Made by a program: the position numbers and the translations under genes. 45,044 bases of DNA from Acidobacteriota bacterium (lineage in GTDB: Bacteria > Acidobacteriota > Terriglobia > Acidiferrales > UBA7541). The stretch is taken from positions 92,347 to 137,390 of the forward strand of contig PLUM01000100.1 of assembly GCA_003165465.1 (NCBI GenBank), in the 5' to 3' direction. The stretch's first letter is position 1. Each line of letters starts with the position of its first letter. This document shows positions 37,831 to 45,044 of the stretch, one piece after another. Under the pieces are notes generated by a model, which had not been told where the DNA came from, made no database searches, and saw only the letters and a list, made by a program, of their open reading frames with translations.

Positions 37831-39090
37831 CTATTTGGAAATTCGGCTTCTCGCTTCCGCCAGCTTCGAAACGTCGATCACCAGCGCGCCATTCTCCGCG
37901 CGCGATGGAACCCCCACCGGATTGCACCCGCCCGCTTCGCCAATGGTTGGAATATAAATGGCCGAGGCGCAATTGCGGCACACCACGTTCGAACCATCCT
38001 GCCGGTAGCCGGCCATGCCGCAAATCAGGCAGGCATCGAGCGCCGTGCCCCAGCTTCCGTTCGGCTTTCGAATCACCAGAAAGCGCAGGCTCGTCCCGCT
38101 CGCATCCACGCTGTAGATGTGAAGATTGGCATCGCTGATGTCGGCCAGGGGAATGCGGACCGCTCCGCTTTCCGCCGTGATCGAGCGAGCCTCGGTCGTC
38201 GCGGCCACGCGCGTGTACGCGAACTCCGCGGCCAGAATCAGAATGACGGCTGTGCAGGTAAAGGCCGAAGCGAACGCCCAGCGGCGCTGCTTGCGGCGCT
38301 CCCATTCGATGCGCCGGCGTTCGGCCGCGTCCGGCACGTTCTCCGCCGCCTGGCCGCGCGCGGCCATCCATTCGCGCAGGACGAGAAGCGCCGCCGCTCC
38401 GAGAATCACGGTGAAAAAGAAAAATTCGTTTCGAACGATGGGGCCGACGTAGGCCATCTCCACGCGGCTGGAGGGCAGCCACATGGCTTCGCTCAGCTCG
38501 TGTATCCCGGTCAGCGCCAGTTGCACGGCGACGATCATGAGAATGGTGCTGGATGCGGAAAAGAATTTGCCGAGAGAAATCTTCAGCGTCCCTTCGAAGA
38601 AGAACGCTCCCACCGCAACCGCGACGCCCAGCCCCAGAATCGTTCCGATCCAGACGGCAAGGCCATCCGTGGAAAGCTCCACCGCGCGCAGGATCAGCGC
38701 AAGCTCGGCGCCCTCGCGAACCACCATGAGGAAGACGAACGTGGCGAGACCAACGCCTGCGGAAAACTCGGATTTTGCAGCGTGCCTTTCGACGTGCCTT
38801 TCGATCTCCGCTTTCAACTGCCGCGCCACGCGGTTCATCCAGACGATCATTGTGACCACAAAAACGGACGCGACCAGCAGCAGCAACCCTTCGAATCCGT
38901 CCTGGCTGACCTTCCAGCGCTCCAGCGCAATGGCGATGGCCAGGCTAGAAGCCACGGCGGCCGCAACGCCTCCCCACACCCAGCGCACGAGCATCGAGCG
39001 CCCCGTGCGGTTCAAGTAGACGAGCACGATGCCGACCACGAGGGCGGCTTCGACACCTTCACGAAGAGCGATAAGAAAAGAAGAGAGCAA
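37831..39090 (-). CDS. FTR1-family iron permease fused to a DUF2318 Fe-S domain
   Basis: A 419-residue inner-membrane protein. The FTR1 part (about 1-240) has seven hydrophobic segments and both REGxE iron-binding motifs: REGVE at 10-14 (LREGVEAALVVG) and REGAE at 125-129 (VVREGAELAL). The C-terminal soluble part (about 265-419) matches DUF2318, with CLICGMAGYRQDG, CRNCASAIY and NPVGVPSR. In other bacteria these are separate proteins next to each other. The TTG at 39090 is preceded by AGGATTACG, and no ATG is available. It probably leads the operon that continues with two permeases, the ATPase and DUF971. Ferrous or ferric iron uptake is the likely role; lead transport is an alternative annotation in this family. 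Confidence 0.9.
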   Translation of the reverse strand: MLSSFLIALREGVEAALVVGIVLVYLNRTGRSMLVRWVWGGVAAAVASSLAIAIALERWKVSQDGFEGLLLLVASVFVVTMIVWMNRVARQLKAEIERHVERHAAKSEFSAGVGLATFVFLMVVREGAELALILRAVELSTDGLAVWIGTILGLGVAVAVGAFFFEGTLKISLGKFFSASSTILMIVAVQLALTGIHELSEAMWLPSSRVEMAYVGPIVRNEFFFFTVILGAAALLVLREWMAARGQAAENVPDAAERRRIEWERRKQRRWAFASAFTCTAVILILAAEFAYTRVAATTEARSITAESGAVRIPLADISDANLHIYSVDASGTSLRFLVIRKPNGSWGTALDACLICGMAGYRQDGSNVVCRNCASAIYIPTIGEAGGCNPVGVPSRAENGALVIDVSKLAEARSRISK

Positions 39091-39111
39091 ACGTAATCCT
39101 TAATCCTAAAA

Positions 39112-39138
39112 ATATTAAATTTGCAGGCTTTTGGTAAA
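39112..39138 (-). promoter_or_regulatory. Possible promoter of the FTR1 operon
   Basis: On the (-) strand TTTACC (39133-39138) and TAATAT (39112-39117) are 15 bases apart, ahead of the TTG start at 39090. No clear Fur-box match was found in the surrounding AT-rich sequence. Low confidence. Confidence 0.3.
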
Positions 39139-39267
39139 ACTCGCGCCGCAATTCCTGTGGCACCCCACGCTTTACCGGCTTCCTTCAGCGGGGAAGTGAA
39201 GTCCCTGCCTGAAATGGAACTTGTTGAGGCGCCTCTTCCAGTTGCAACTCAATCGCAACTGGAAATA

Positions 39268-39326
39268 TCAAGTTTACACACCCCATTCCCCACGGTCAAG
39301 TTTGTAACTCCCCAGTTTTCAAGTTT
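39268..39326. promoter_or_regulatory. Three TCAAGTTT direct repeats upstream of the secretin gene
   Basis: TCAAGTTTACAC (39268), TCAAGTTTGTAAC (39296) and TCAAGTTTTCAC (39319) recur at 28- and 23-base intervals in the 278-base divergent spacer between the FTR1 operon and the secretin gene. They could be binding sites of a regulator serving either gene. A TAGAAT box at 39353-39358 lies just before the secretin ATG. Confidence 0.4.
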
Positions 39327-39368
39327 TCACGCCCCGCCCTATCCCCCGGCGTTAGAATATCCCTCCAC

Positions 39369-42300
39369 ATGATAGTCATGCTTCAGCCTCGATGTCACCC
39401 CTCGGTTCACGCCCCTGCGGGCCTATTGGTGATGGCCGCCAGGCGCTTTGCGGCAGTCGCATTTGCCGGATTGCTCCTCACGGGCCCTGCCATGCCCCAA
39501 TCTTCTTCGAATGGTCCTTCTTCTAATGCTCCTTCGTCGCCCGCTGCCTCGCCGGCGCAGGCCACATCGCCGCCCGCACAGCCTCCTCACGCGGACAAGG
39601 GCCGCGCCCGCAGCGCTTTTCTTGCAGGGCGCCGCGCGGAACAATCCGGCGACTGGAAAGCGGAGTTTGCCGCTTATTCCGAAGCGGCGGCCTACGATCC
39701 GTCAAACCGCGAGTACGCGATTCTGAGGGAACACGCCCGCTTTCAAGTGATTCAAGCGCTCGTCGATGGAGCGGAAAGGCAGGCGATTGCCGGAAACATT
39801 CCCGGCGCGCGCGCGCTGCTCGCTCAGGCGCTGGAGATCGATCCGAAGTACGTTGTGGCGCGGGAACGCTTGGCGGAGTTGACGCCAATCGCGCCGGAAG
39901 TCGAGCCGGAAGTTGTTCCAGAAAAAAGCCCTCGCCTCGCCGGCTTGCCCCAGCTGATGTTCAAGCCCGGAACCTGGACGTTCGACTATCGGGGCACGAC
40001 GCGCGGCGCGTATGAGGAAATCGGCAGGCAATTTGACATAAAAATGATTTTCGACGGCGATCTGCACGACCGCGCGATTCAGTTTCAGGTTCCGAATCTG
40101 GATTTTGAAACGGCGATCATGGTACTTTCCCGCCAGACCAAATCCTTCACTCGTGTGGTGGACGCGCATACCCTGTTCGTCACCGAGGACACACCGCAAA
40201 AAGAGCGGGACTATACGCCGGAAATCGAAAAAGAACTGTTGCTCCCGGCTTCCGGTACCTCGGACGAGATGAACGAGGCGGTGCGTACGGTACGCGAGAT
40301 GACCGGCATCGCGCGGACGCAGCTCAATACCGCGACCCGCACGCTCACCGTGCGCGGTTCGGAGCAAAACGTCGCGCTCGCGCAAGCCCTTCTGCGGCAG
40401 ATCGAACAGCCCCACGGCGAATTGATGCTGGAAATTGAAATTCTGGAACTCGATCGCAACACCGCGGATCAGCTGGGAATCGCGCCGCCCACGGCCTCGA
40501 ACCTGTTTGCGCTCACATTGCCCGAAATCCGCCAGCTCCAGGCCGCGCAGAATAACGGAACGCTGATTCAAGTGCTGCAAAGTATTTTCGGGAGCAGCGC
40601 CGTGAGCGCGGCGTCGGGCTCCGCGCTTCCCGCGCTGATCGCGTTCGGCGGAGGCAAAACGATTTTCCTTGCCACCATGCCCGGAGCGAGCGCGAATTTC
40701 GGCCAGGCTCTCAGTACGGTGCATAGCGCGCAGCGAATCCTGCTTCGCGCGGAGGATGGAAAGCCGGCGACGTTTTTCGTCGGCGACCGTTACCCCATCG
40801 ATCTGGGATTGCTCTCCGCGGATGTGAGCCCGACCACGACGTCGCTCTTGCAGGCGCTCCTTTCGGGCGCGTCGCTGCCGCGCACGGATTACGCCACGGG
40901 CAAAAGTCCCGTGTCGGTCGCCATCGCGGATTTCAACAAGGATGGACATCCCGACCTCGTGGTCGCGAATCAGGCGGACGGAACGATTTCGATCCTGCTC
41001 GGGAATGGCGACGGAACATTTGGCGCGCAGATTCCCATCACGATTCCTGTGGGAACCACGGCCGCAAGCCCCTCGGCCGTGGTCACGGGCGATTTCAATA
41101 ATGACGGCAACATCGATATCGCCGTGACGGACGGGGCCAACAGCCGCGTGCTGATTCTTCTGGGCAATGGGGACGGCACGTTCCAGGCGCCTGTGCCCTA
41201 TGCGACAGGGAGCAATCCCGTTGCGCTCGTGGCCTATGATTTTGACGGTGATGGAGAGCCTGACCTTGCCGTCGTCAATCAGGGAAACGGGACGGCCGCC
41301 AGCACGGTGTCGATCCTGCTCGGCATTAAAACAGGCGGCGTCCAGAACGGAACGTTCGGCGCAAAGATCGATTACCCCGTGGGCATCTCGCCGTCGGCCA
41401 TCACGACCGCCGACTTCAATGCCGATGGCAATGCGGATCTGGCGGTGACGAACCGTGCCAACAATACCGTTTCCGTTTTGCTTGGCAAGGGCGACGGCAC
41501 GTTCCTCGCGCAAACAACTTTTGCCACCGGGAACGGACCCGCGGGAGTTGCGACGGCCGATTTCAATAGCGATGGCCACGCCGATCTGGCCATCTCCAAC
41601 CAGACCGACGGCACGGTTTCGATCCTGTTGGGCTACGGCAACGGCACGTTCCTCGCGCAAGCGGCTTATGCCATCGGGTCCGGCCCCGTCGGCATCGTGG
41701 CCGCGAATTTCACTGGCACAAATCCGGATCTCGCGGTGGCGGACGAATCGGCAAACAACGTGGATGTCCTGATCGGAAATGGCGACGGAACGTTTAATGC
41801 GCCCGTGTCCCTGCCCACGGGAAATTCTCCGATTGCCGTGGCTGCAGCCGATCTGATTGGCGATGGGACCGTGGACGTCGTGAGCGCGAACAACGCGTCG
41901 AACAGCGTGAGCGTCACGCTCAACTCCATGCGAGGCGTGTCGAATTTATCGTCGGCGCAAACCGGCTATCCATCCGCCGACTATGTGGATTTGGGATTGA
42001 AGGTCAAGGCCACGCCGCGCCTCCACGGCGACAATGAAGTCACGTTGCAGCTTCAGTTTGACATCAAGAGCCTGACCGGCTCGAGCATCAACGGGATTCC
42101 CATCCTGAGCAACCGCACCATCGAACAAACGATTCGCCTGCGCGAAAACGAAACGTCGATCCTCTCCGGCATCCTTCAATCGAACAGCATCAGAACCGCC
42201 AGCGGATTGCCCTGGACCTCGACCGCTCCAGGAATCGGTTTGCTGACTGGCGAAGACACCACCAACATTCAGCAAACGGAACTGCTCATCCTGGTAACTC

Positions 42301-42557
42301 CCCGCGCCCTGCGCATGCCGCCACACGATGTTCCGGCAATCTATGCCGGACACGGAGAGCCCAACACGCCACCGGCGTCCGGACTGCCGTCCGTACCAGC
42401 CGGAGGGCCGAACCCGAATCCGAACCCGAACCCGAATCCGAACCAGCCGCCGCAACCAGGCCAGCCGCCAGTCTCTCCCGGAGGCCAGCCTGTCCAGGCT
42501 CCCGGGCCTTTCGGCCAACCACAGCCGCCGCCCGAGCAACAACCTCAGCGCCAATAA
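39369..42557 (+). CDS. Secretin (type II/III family) with seven FG-GAP/VCBS repeats inserted in the secretin domain
   Basis: A 1,062-residue outer-membrane protein. A signal peptide follows an N-terminal extension (RFAAVAFAGLLLTGPAMPQ), then a low-complexity Pro/Ser linker and a TPR-like helical region (about 75-175). An N-domain region comes next: RGAYEEIGRQFDIKMIFDG (STN-like, about 215) and EMTGIARTQLNTATRTLTVR (N1-like, about 310). The secretin domain begins near ELMLEIEILELDRNTADQLG (355) and reaches KPATFFVGDRYPIDLG (470). It is then broken by seven repeats (about 505-855) of the form ADFNKDGHPDLVVANQADGT...LLGNGDGTF, and resumes at YVDLGLKVKATPRL (870) with VPILSNRTIEQTIRLRE-like and TELLILVTPRAL segments. 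A Pro/Asn/Gly-rich tail ends it. The ATG at 39369 is used; ATG 39432 would also leave the signal. Confidence 0.9.
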   Translation: MIVMLQPRCHPSVHAPAGLLVMAARRFAAVAFAGLLLTGPAMPQSSSNGPSSNAPSSPAASPAQATSPPAQPPHADKGRARSAFLAGRRAEQSGDWKAEFAAYSEAAAYDPSNREYAILREHARFQVIQALVDGAERQAIAGNIPGARALLAQALEIDPKYVVARERLAELTPIAPEVEPEVVPEKSPRLAGLPQLMFKPGTWTFDYRGTTRGAYEEIGRQFDIKMIFDGDLHDRAIQFQVPNLDFETAIMVLSRQTKSFTRVVDAHTLFVTEDTPQKERDYTPEIEKELLLPASGTSDEMNEAVRTVREMTGIARTQLNTATRTLTVRGSEQNVALAQALLRQIEQPHGELMLEIEILELDRNTADQLGIAPPTASNLFALTLPEIRQLQAAQNNGTLIQVLQSIFGSSAVSAASGSALPALIAFGGGKTIFLATMPGASANFGQALSTVHSAQRILLRAEDGKPATFFVGDRYPIDLGLLSADVSPTTTSLLQALLSGASLPRTDYATGKSPVSVAIADFNKDGHPDLVVANQADGTISILLGNGDGTFGAQIPITIPVGTTAASPSAVVTGDFNNDGNIDIAVTDGANSRVLILLGNGDGTFQAPVPYATGSNPVALVAYDFDGDGEPDLAVVNQGNGTAASTVSILLGIKTGGVQNGTFGAKIDYPVGISPSAITTADFNADGNADLAVTNRANNTVSVLLGKGDGTFLAQTTFATGNGPAGVATADFNSDGHADLAISNQTDGTVSILLGYGNGTFLAQAAYAIGSGPVGIVAANFTGTNPDLAVADESANNVDVLIGNGDGTFNAPVSLPTGNSPIAVAAADLIGDGTVDVVSANNASNSVSVTLNSMRGVSNLSSAQTGYPSADYVDLGLKVKATPRLHGDNEVTLQLQFDIKSLTGSSINGIPILSNRTIEQTIRLRENETSILSGILQSNSIRTASGLPWTSTAPGIGLLTGEDTTNIQQTELLILVTPRALRMPPHDVPAIYAGHGEPNTPPASGLPSVPAGGPNPNPNPNPNPNQPPQPGQPPVSPGGQPVQAPGPFGQPQPPPEQQPQRQ

Positions 42558-42675
42558 ATTCCGTGCGACGCCCGACTCAAATCTTTAGACCGGATTTCTC
42601 ACGCGTCTTTGATGAATTTGTTCCGGGAAACGATCGCGATGAGTCGGATTGCATTTCCGATCAGGGATGGTTTTA

Positions 42676-42754
42676 GTAGCACAGGCTTTAGCCTGTGTGG
42701 TTTTGATTTGTGGCTGGCGAAAGTCAAAAGAACACAGGCTGAAGCCTGTGCTAC
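42676..42754. repeat. GTAGCACAGG-family hairpin, inverted orientation
   Basis: Left arm GTAGCACAGGCTTTAGCCTG and right arm CAGGCTGAAGCCTGTGCTAC enclose GGTTTTGATTTGTGGCTGGC and AAAGTCAAAAGAA. The asymmetric inner part is in the opposite direction to most copies. It separates the convergent secretin and pyruvyl-transferase genes. Confidence 0.85.
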
Positions 42755-42789
42755 TGAAAATCGTTCCGCTGTTTGCGGGAAATTAGTGC

Positions 42790-44226
42790 TTAATCTCGAG
42801 CCACGGCGGCCGATGTACTTTCGTAGGTGTCGAGCAGATTCGTGAGCGTGGGGCTGAGCGGCGGCAGATACTCTTCCCAGCCGCGCACGCCCGTGCGCGC
42901 GGGAAATTCCGGATAGCGCTCGCGCACGGCGCGCTCCAGATACATACCCATGCGCGCCATGGTTTTCAGATTGCGCACGACGCTGCGGCCGATTCCCTCG
43001 CGCACCTGGTCCGCGTCGCTGGCGAGGTGATCGAGCACGGTGATGAGTTTCGCTTCGAGGTCGGGATCGTCGACCGTAAGCAGCAGATGCTCGTGCCCGC
43101 GTTCGCGCAGCAGATTACGGATGCGTTCGTCCATCGTGATTCCGGCCGAGGGAACGAGGCCCGGCATGGACGTCACCATGGCGTGATAACGCGAAGAAAC
43201 CATCATGCTTGAACAGCGCAGGATGCTGACCAGCTCGTACATGTCGTGCGTGTCCGAAGTGAATACGGGAACTCCGCCCAGTTGCGGCGCAAGCGCCTGG
43301 CAGGCACGGGCGTCGAGCCGCTCCATCGCCACCAGAATCGGAAACACATTTTTCCTGGCGCGAAATGCCTTCACCGCCCCGGCAATGGACGAGAGATATT
43401 TTGCGTAGGCGGCATCCACCGCGGGCCCGGAGTTATGGAAATACACCGACCGGTAATGGCTCTCTTTGTACGCGCCGAAAAGATTCCGCGCGAACCATTT
43501 CGCGAGCGACGGCCGCACCGGCCACCAAAACGGATTGATCGGGCACAAGGCGAGTACCGGCGTGGTCCCGTCCCAGCCCGCGTCCATCAGGGCTTTGCGT
43601 CCGTACTCCGCGGGATGCGGCTCGAAGGTCCAAGCCGTGTCCGTGCCCAACTCGGTGGGAATGCCGAGCTTGCTGAGCGCCTCCTGGGATTCCTCGTTGC
43701 GCGTGATGATCAGCGAGCGGCGGCAGTAATGCGCGCATATTTTTTCCAGCATCGGGTCCATCGCTCCGGCCTCGCCGCCGTAGCCGATGGAAAGTTTATT
43801 TTCGGAGGAAGCGATTCCCAGCGCGCCAATCGTCATGGTCGAAAGCGCGTTGGCGAATTTGCTTTTGAACATCGAGCCTTCGCACGCGATCACTCCGTGG
43901 TATTTGCGCACCTCGCTAAACAAAAACGGCGGGAAAATCATGGGGAGTTGCACTTGCGCGGCTCCGCCAAAGTAGCCGCGCGAGCGGTTCGGATCGAACG
44001 TCATCACGCTCAGCGCAACATTCGCATCGCCCAGTACGTGCCGCACCTGGCGCAGCATTTCCTCGACGCGAACGTCCGCGCCCGTGTTGCGCGCGCCGTT
44101 ATACCCCGCGAAAAACAGCTTCAGCTTTTCGCCCGGCTGCCAGGGGCGCCCCGCCCCAAATTTCCAAAGCAGGCTGGAGAGTTCGATGTACGAACTGGTC
44201 CAGGCTTCCAGGATGAAGTCCATCAT
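42790..44226 (-). CDS. Polysaccharide pyruvyl transferase family protein
   Basis: A 478-residue protein of the polysaccharide pyruvyl transferase family (CsaB/WcaK-like), which transfers pyruvate ketals from PEP onto sugars in exported polymers. Recognisable stretches are [20 protein letters not shown] at the N terminus, [27 protein letters not shown], and near the C terminus [20 protein letters not shown] with [20 protein letters not shown], which resembles the R-x-H-x family block. There is no signal peptide or membrane helix. The ATG at 44226 overlaps the stop of the preceding SDR gene in an ATGA arrangement, so translation is coupled. The product probably modifies a surface or secreted glycan; the acceptor is unknown. 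Confidence 0.8.
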   Translation of the reverse strand: MMDFILEAWTSSYIELSSLLWKFGAGRPWQPGEKLKLFFAGYNGARNTGADVRVEEMLRQVRHVLGDANVALSVMTFDPNRSRGYFGGAAQVQLPMIFPPFLFSEVRKYHGVIACEGSMFKSKFANALSTMTIGALGIASSENKLSIGYGGEAGAMDPMLEKICAHYCRRSLIITRNEESQEALSKLGIPTELGTDTAWTFEPHPAEYGRKALMDAGWDGTTPVLALCPINPFWWPVRPSLAKWFARNLFGAYKESHYRSVYFHNSGPAVDAAYAKYLSSIAGAVKAFRARKNVFPILVAMERLDARACQALAPQLGGVPVFTSDTHDMYELVSILRCSSMMVSSRYHAMVTSMPGLVPSAGITMDERIRNLLRERGHEHLLLTVDDPDLEAKLITVLDHLASDADQVREGIGRSVVRNLKTMARMGMYLERAVRERYPEFPARTGVRGWEEYLPPLSPTLTNLLDTYESTSAAVARD

Positions 44227-45044
44227 GGCTGCGGCCCTCGCGCGGATTCCGCACCGTTGGATTCGGGCCACGGCCGGTAGGGATATGAGAAACGATGGTC
44301 GCGGCTGAATCGCAGCAGCGGATAACAATACTTGGAAAAAGGTTCCGGCACGCGGCCCATTTCCGCGACAACCCGCGAATTGTCGAACACCGTGTCCCAC
44401 ACGAGATACGGCATGAACACTTTCAGGAGCGATGCGCTGCGCCCCACCGTGCCGCGATAATTCGCCAGCCAGTTTACGACCGAGGAAAAATTGCGCTCGA
44501 GCCCCGGCCAAAACACCGGCTTCATTTTTCCGGCCGATGCGGCCAGCGCGTGCGTGAGCTGGCCAAAGGTTTCCGCGCCCGTGCCGGACGAGAGGTGGTA
44601 GATCTCGTGCTTCGGATCGGGCTTCTGGTGCAGCATGGCGACGGATTCCGCCACGTAGTCCACCGGCACGATGTCGATGCGGTCGGTCGCGCGAAACGGC
44701 AGCAGCGGGAGTCCCGCGAGAAAGACGAATGCGCGGACCATGTCGAATTGCGTGGTTTCCGCGCGGCGGGTATCGCCGAGCACTATGCTCGGACGAAACA
44801 CGGTACGTGAAACATCGGGAAGAAGTTCGCGGACCATGTGCTCGCAGAATTTTTTTGTCCGCGCATAGGGATCGTAATCCGAGCGTTCCCACTCAATCGA
44901 CTCATCTTCCAAAACAACTTCGTGGTTTCGTTTCCCCGCCACCGCCACCGTGCTCACATTCGAAAACCGCCGCAGCCCGTGATAGTACTGCGATCGCCGC
45001 GCCAACTGCACCACTTCGAGCGTCCCGCGCAGATTCACATTCAA
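44223..45044 (-). CDS. NAD(P)-dependent SDR / thioester-reductase-like protein (start beyond right edge)
   Basis: The C-terminal 273 residues of an extended short-chain dehydrogenase/reductase of the male-sterility (NAD-binding 4) type, which includes fatty-acyl or thioester reductases and sugar epimerases. The core shows [24 protein letters not shown] and the catalytic Tyr-Lys pair in [10 protein letters not shown], followed by FRPSIVLGD and [11 protein letters not shown], which are family landmarks. The N-terminal nucleotide-binding Rossmann loop lies outside the window. It ends in the ATGA overlap with the pyruvyl-transferase gene, so the two act in one operon, perhaps making or modifying a glycolipid or polysaccharide. 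That role is inference. Confidence 0.85.
   Translation of the reverse strand: MNVNLRGTLEVVQLARRSQYYHGLRRFSNVSTVAVAGKRNHEVVLEDESIEWERSDYDPYARTKKFCEHMVRELLPDVSRTVFRPSIVLGDTRRAETTQFDMVRAFVFLAGLPLLPFRATDRIDIVPVDYVAESVAMLHQKPDPKHEIYHLSSGTGAETFGQLTHALAASAGKMKPVFWPGLERNFSSVVNWLANYRGTVGRSASLLKVFMPYLVWDTVFDNSRVVAEMGRVPEPFSKYCYPLLRFSRDHRFSYPYRPWPESNGAESARGPQP

Noticed and set aside
39121..39372. 83-codon + strand frame before the secretin gene
   Set aside because: No ribosome-binding site, Pro/Ser-rich low-complexity translation, and it overlaps the promoter region and the secretin start.
39702..41660. 652-codon open frame on the (-) strand inside the secretin gene
   Set aside because: Antisense to the FG-GAP repeats; its apparent repetitiveness merely mirrors them.
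42413..42450. Tandem AACCCGAATCCG-type repeats that might look like a CRISPR or minisatellite
   Set aside because: These encode the Asn-Pro tail of the secretin; there are no spacers and no cas genes.

Overview
The window reads as chromosomal DNA of a G+C-rich Gram-negative bacterium. Signal peptides, a lipoprotein lytic transglycosylase, a secretin and Tat substrates all imply an outer membrane. An MBL-PilZ fusion, an FG-GAP-rich secretin, NIPSNAP and DUF971 proteins, a peroxiredoxin-DsbD fusion and many intergenic hairpin repeats built on GTAGCACAGGCTTCAGCCTGTG-like arms suggest an acidobacterium. That assignment is an inference from gene content, since no rRNA or tRNA gene was found.

Layout. 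1-403 (-): start of an ABC-F ATPase. 548-4943 (+): peroxiredoxin/DsbD-alpha fusion, ispH, an arginase-fold protein with altered metal ligands, and a PCYCGC-type exported protein. 5174-10277 (-): a three-gene set related to 2-hydroxyacyl-CoA dehydratase activases (HgdB-like protein, duplicated ASKHA activase, DUF2229 protein). 10662-14095: MBL-PilZ protein (-), CDF metal exporter (+), exported NIPSNAP protein (+). 14266-17614 (+): a signalling block of GAF-GAF sigma-54 activator, a STAS protein behind two sigma-54-type promoter matches, and an ECF sigma factor. 17645-20270: aldo/keto reductase (+) and class I fumarase (-).

20.1-26.7 kb is an accessory zone. An exported alpha/beta hydrolase sits between the real fumarase 5' end and a decayed second copy of it. 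Four small unknown genes of lower G+C follow. A SoxC/SoxD-like sulfite dehydrogenase pair then lies between decayed copies of the 3' end of an HpaB-family flavin monooxygenase gene and that gene itself (26605-28140, -). No transposase or integrase is visible.

28.1-34.1 kb holds hairpin-rich spacers around an MltD-like lytic transglycosylase (-) and an RNase R family exonuclease (+). 34149-39090 (-) is an iron-related operon: an FTR1 permease fused to a DUF2318 Fe-S domain, two FtsX/MacB-like permeases, their ATPase and a DUF971 protein. This resembles the FTR1/P19-type uptake loci, but no P19 is visible. 39369-42557 (+) encodes the most unusual protein: a secretin whose C-terminal domain is interrupted by seven FG-GAP/VCBS repeats. 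The right edge (-) has an NAD-dependent SDR overlapping a polysaccharide pyruvyl transferase family gene.

The best candidate for something undescribed is the secretin with an inserted beta-propeller. Next are the split activase system and the two modules bordered by duplicated termini of their neighbours' genes.
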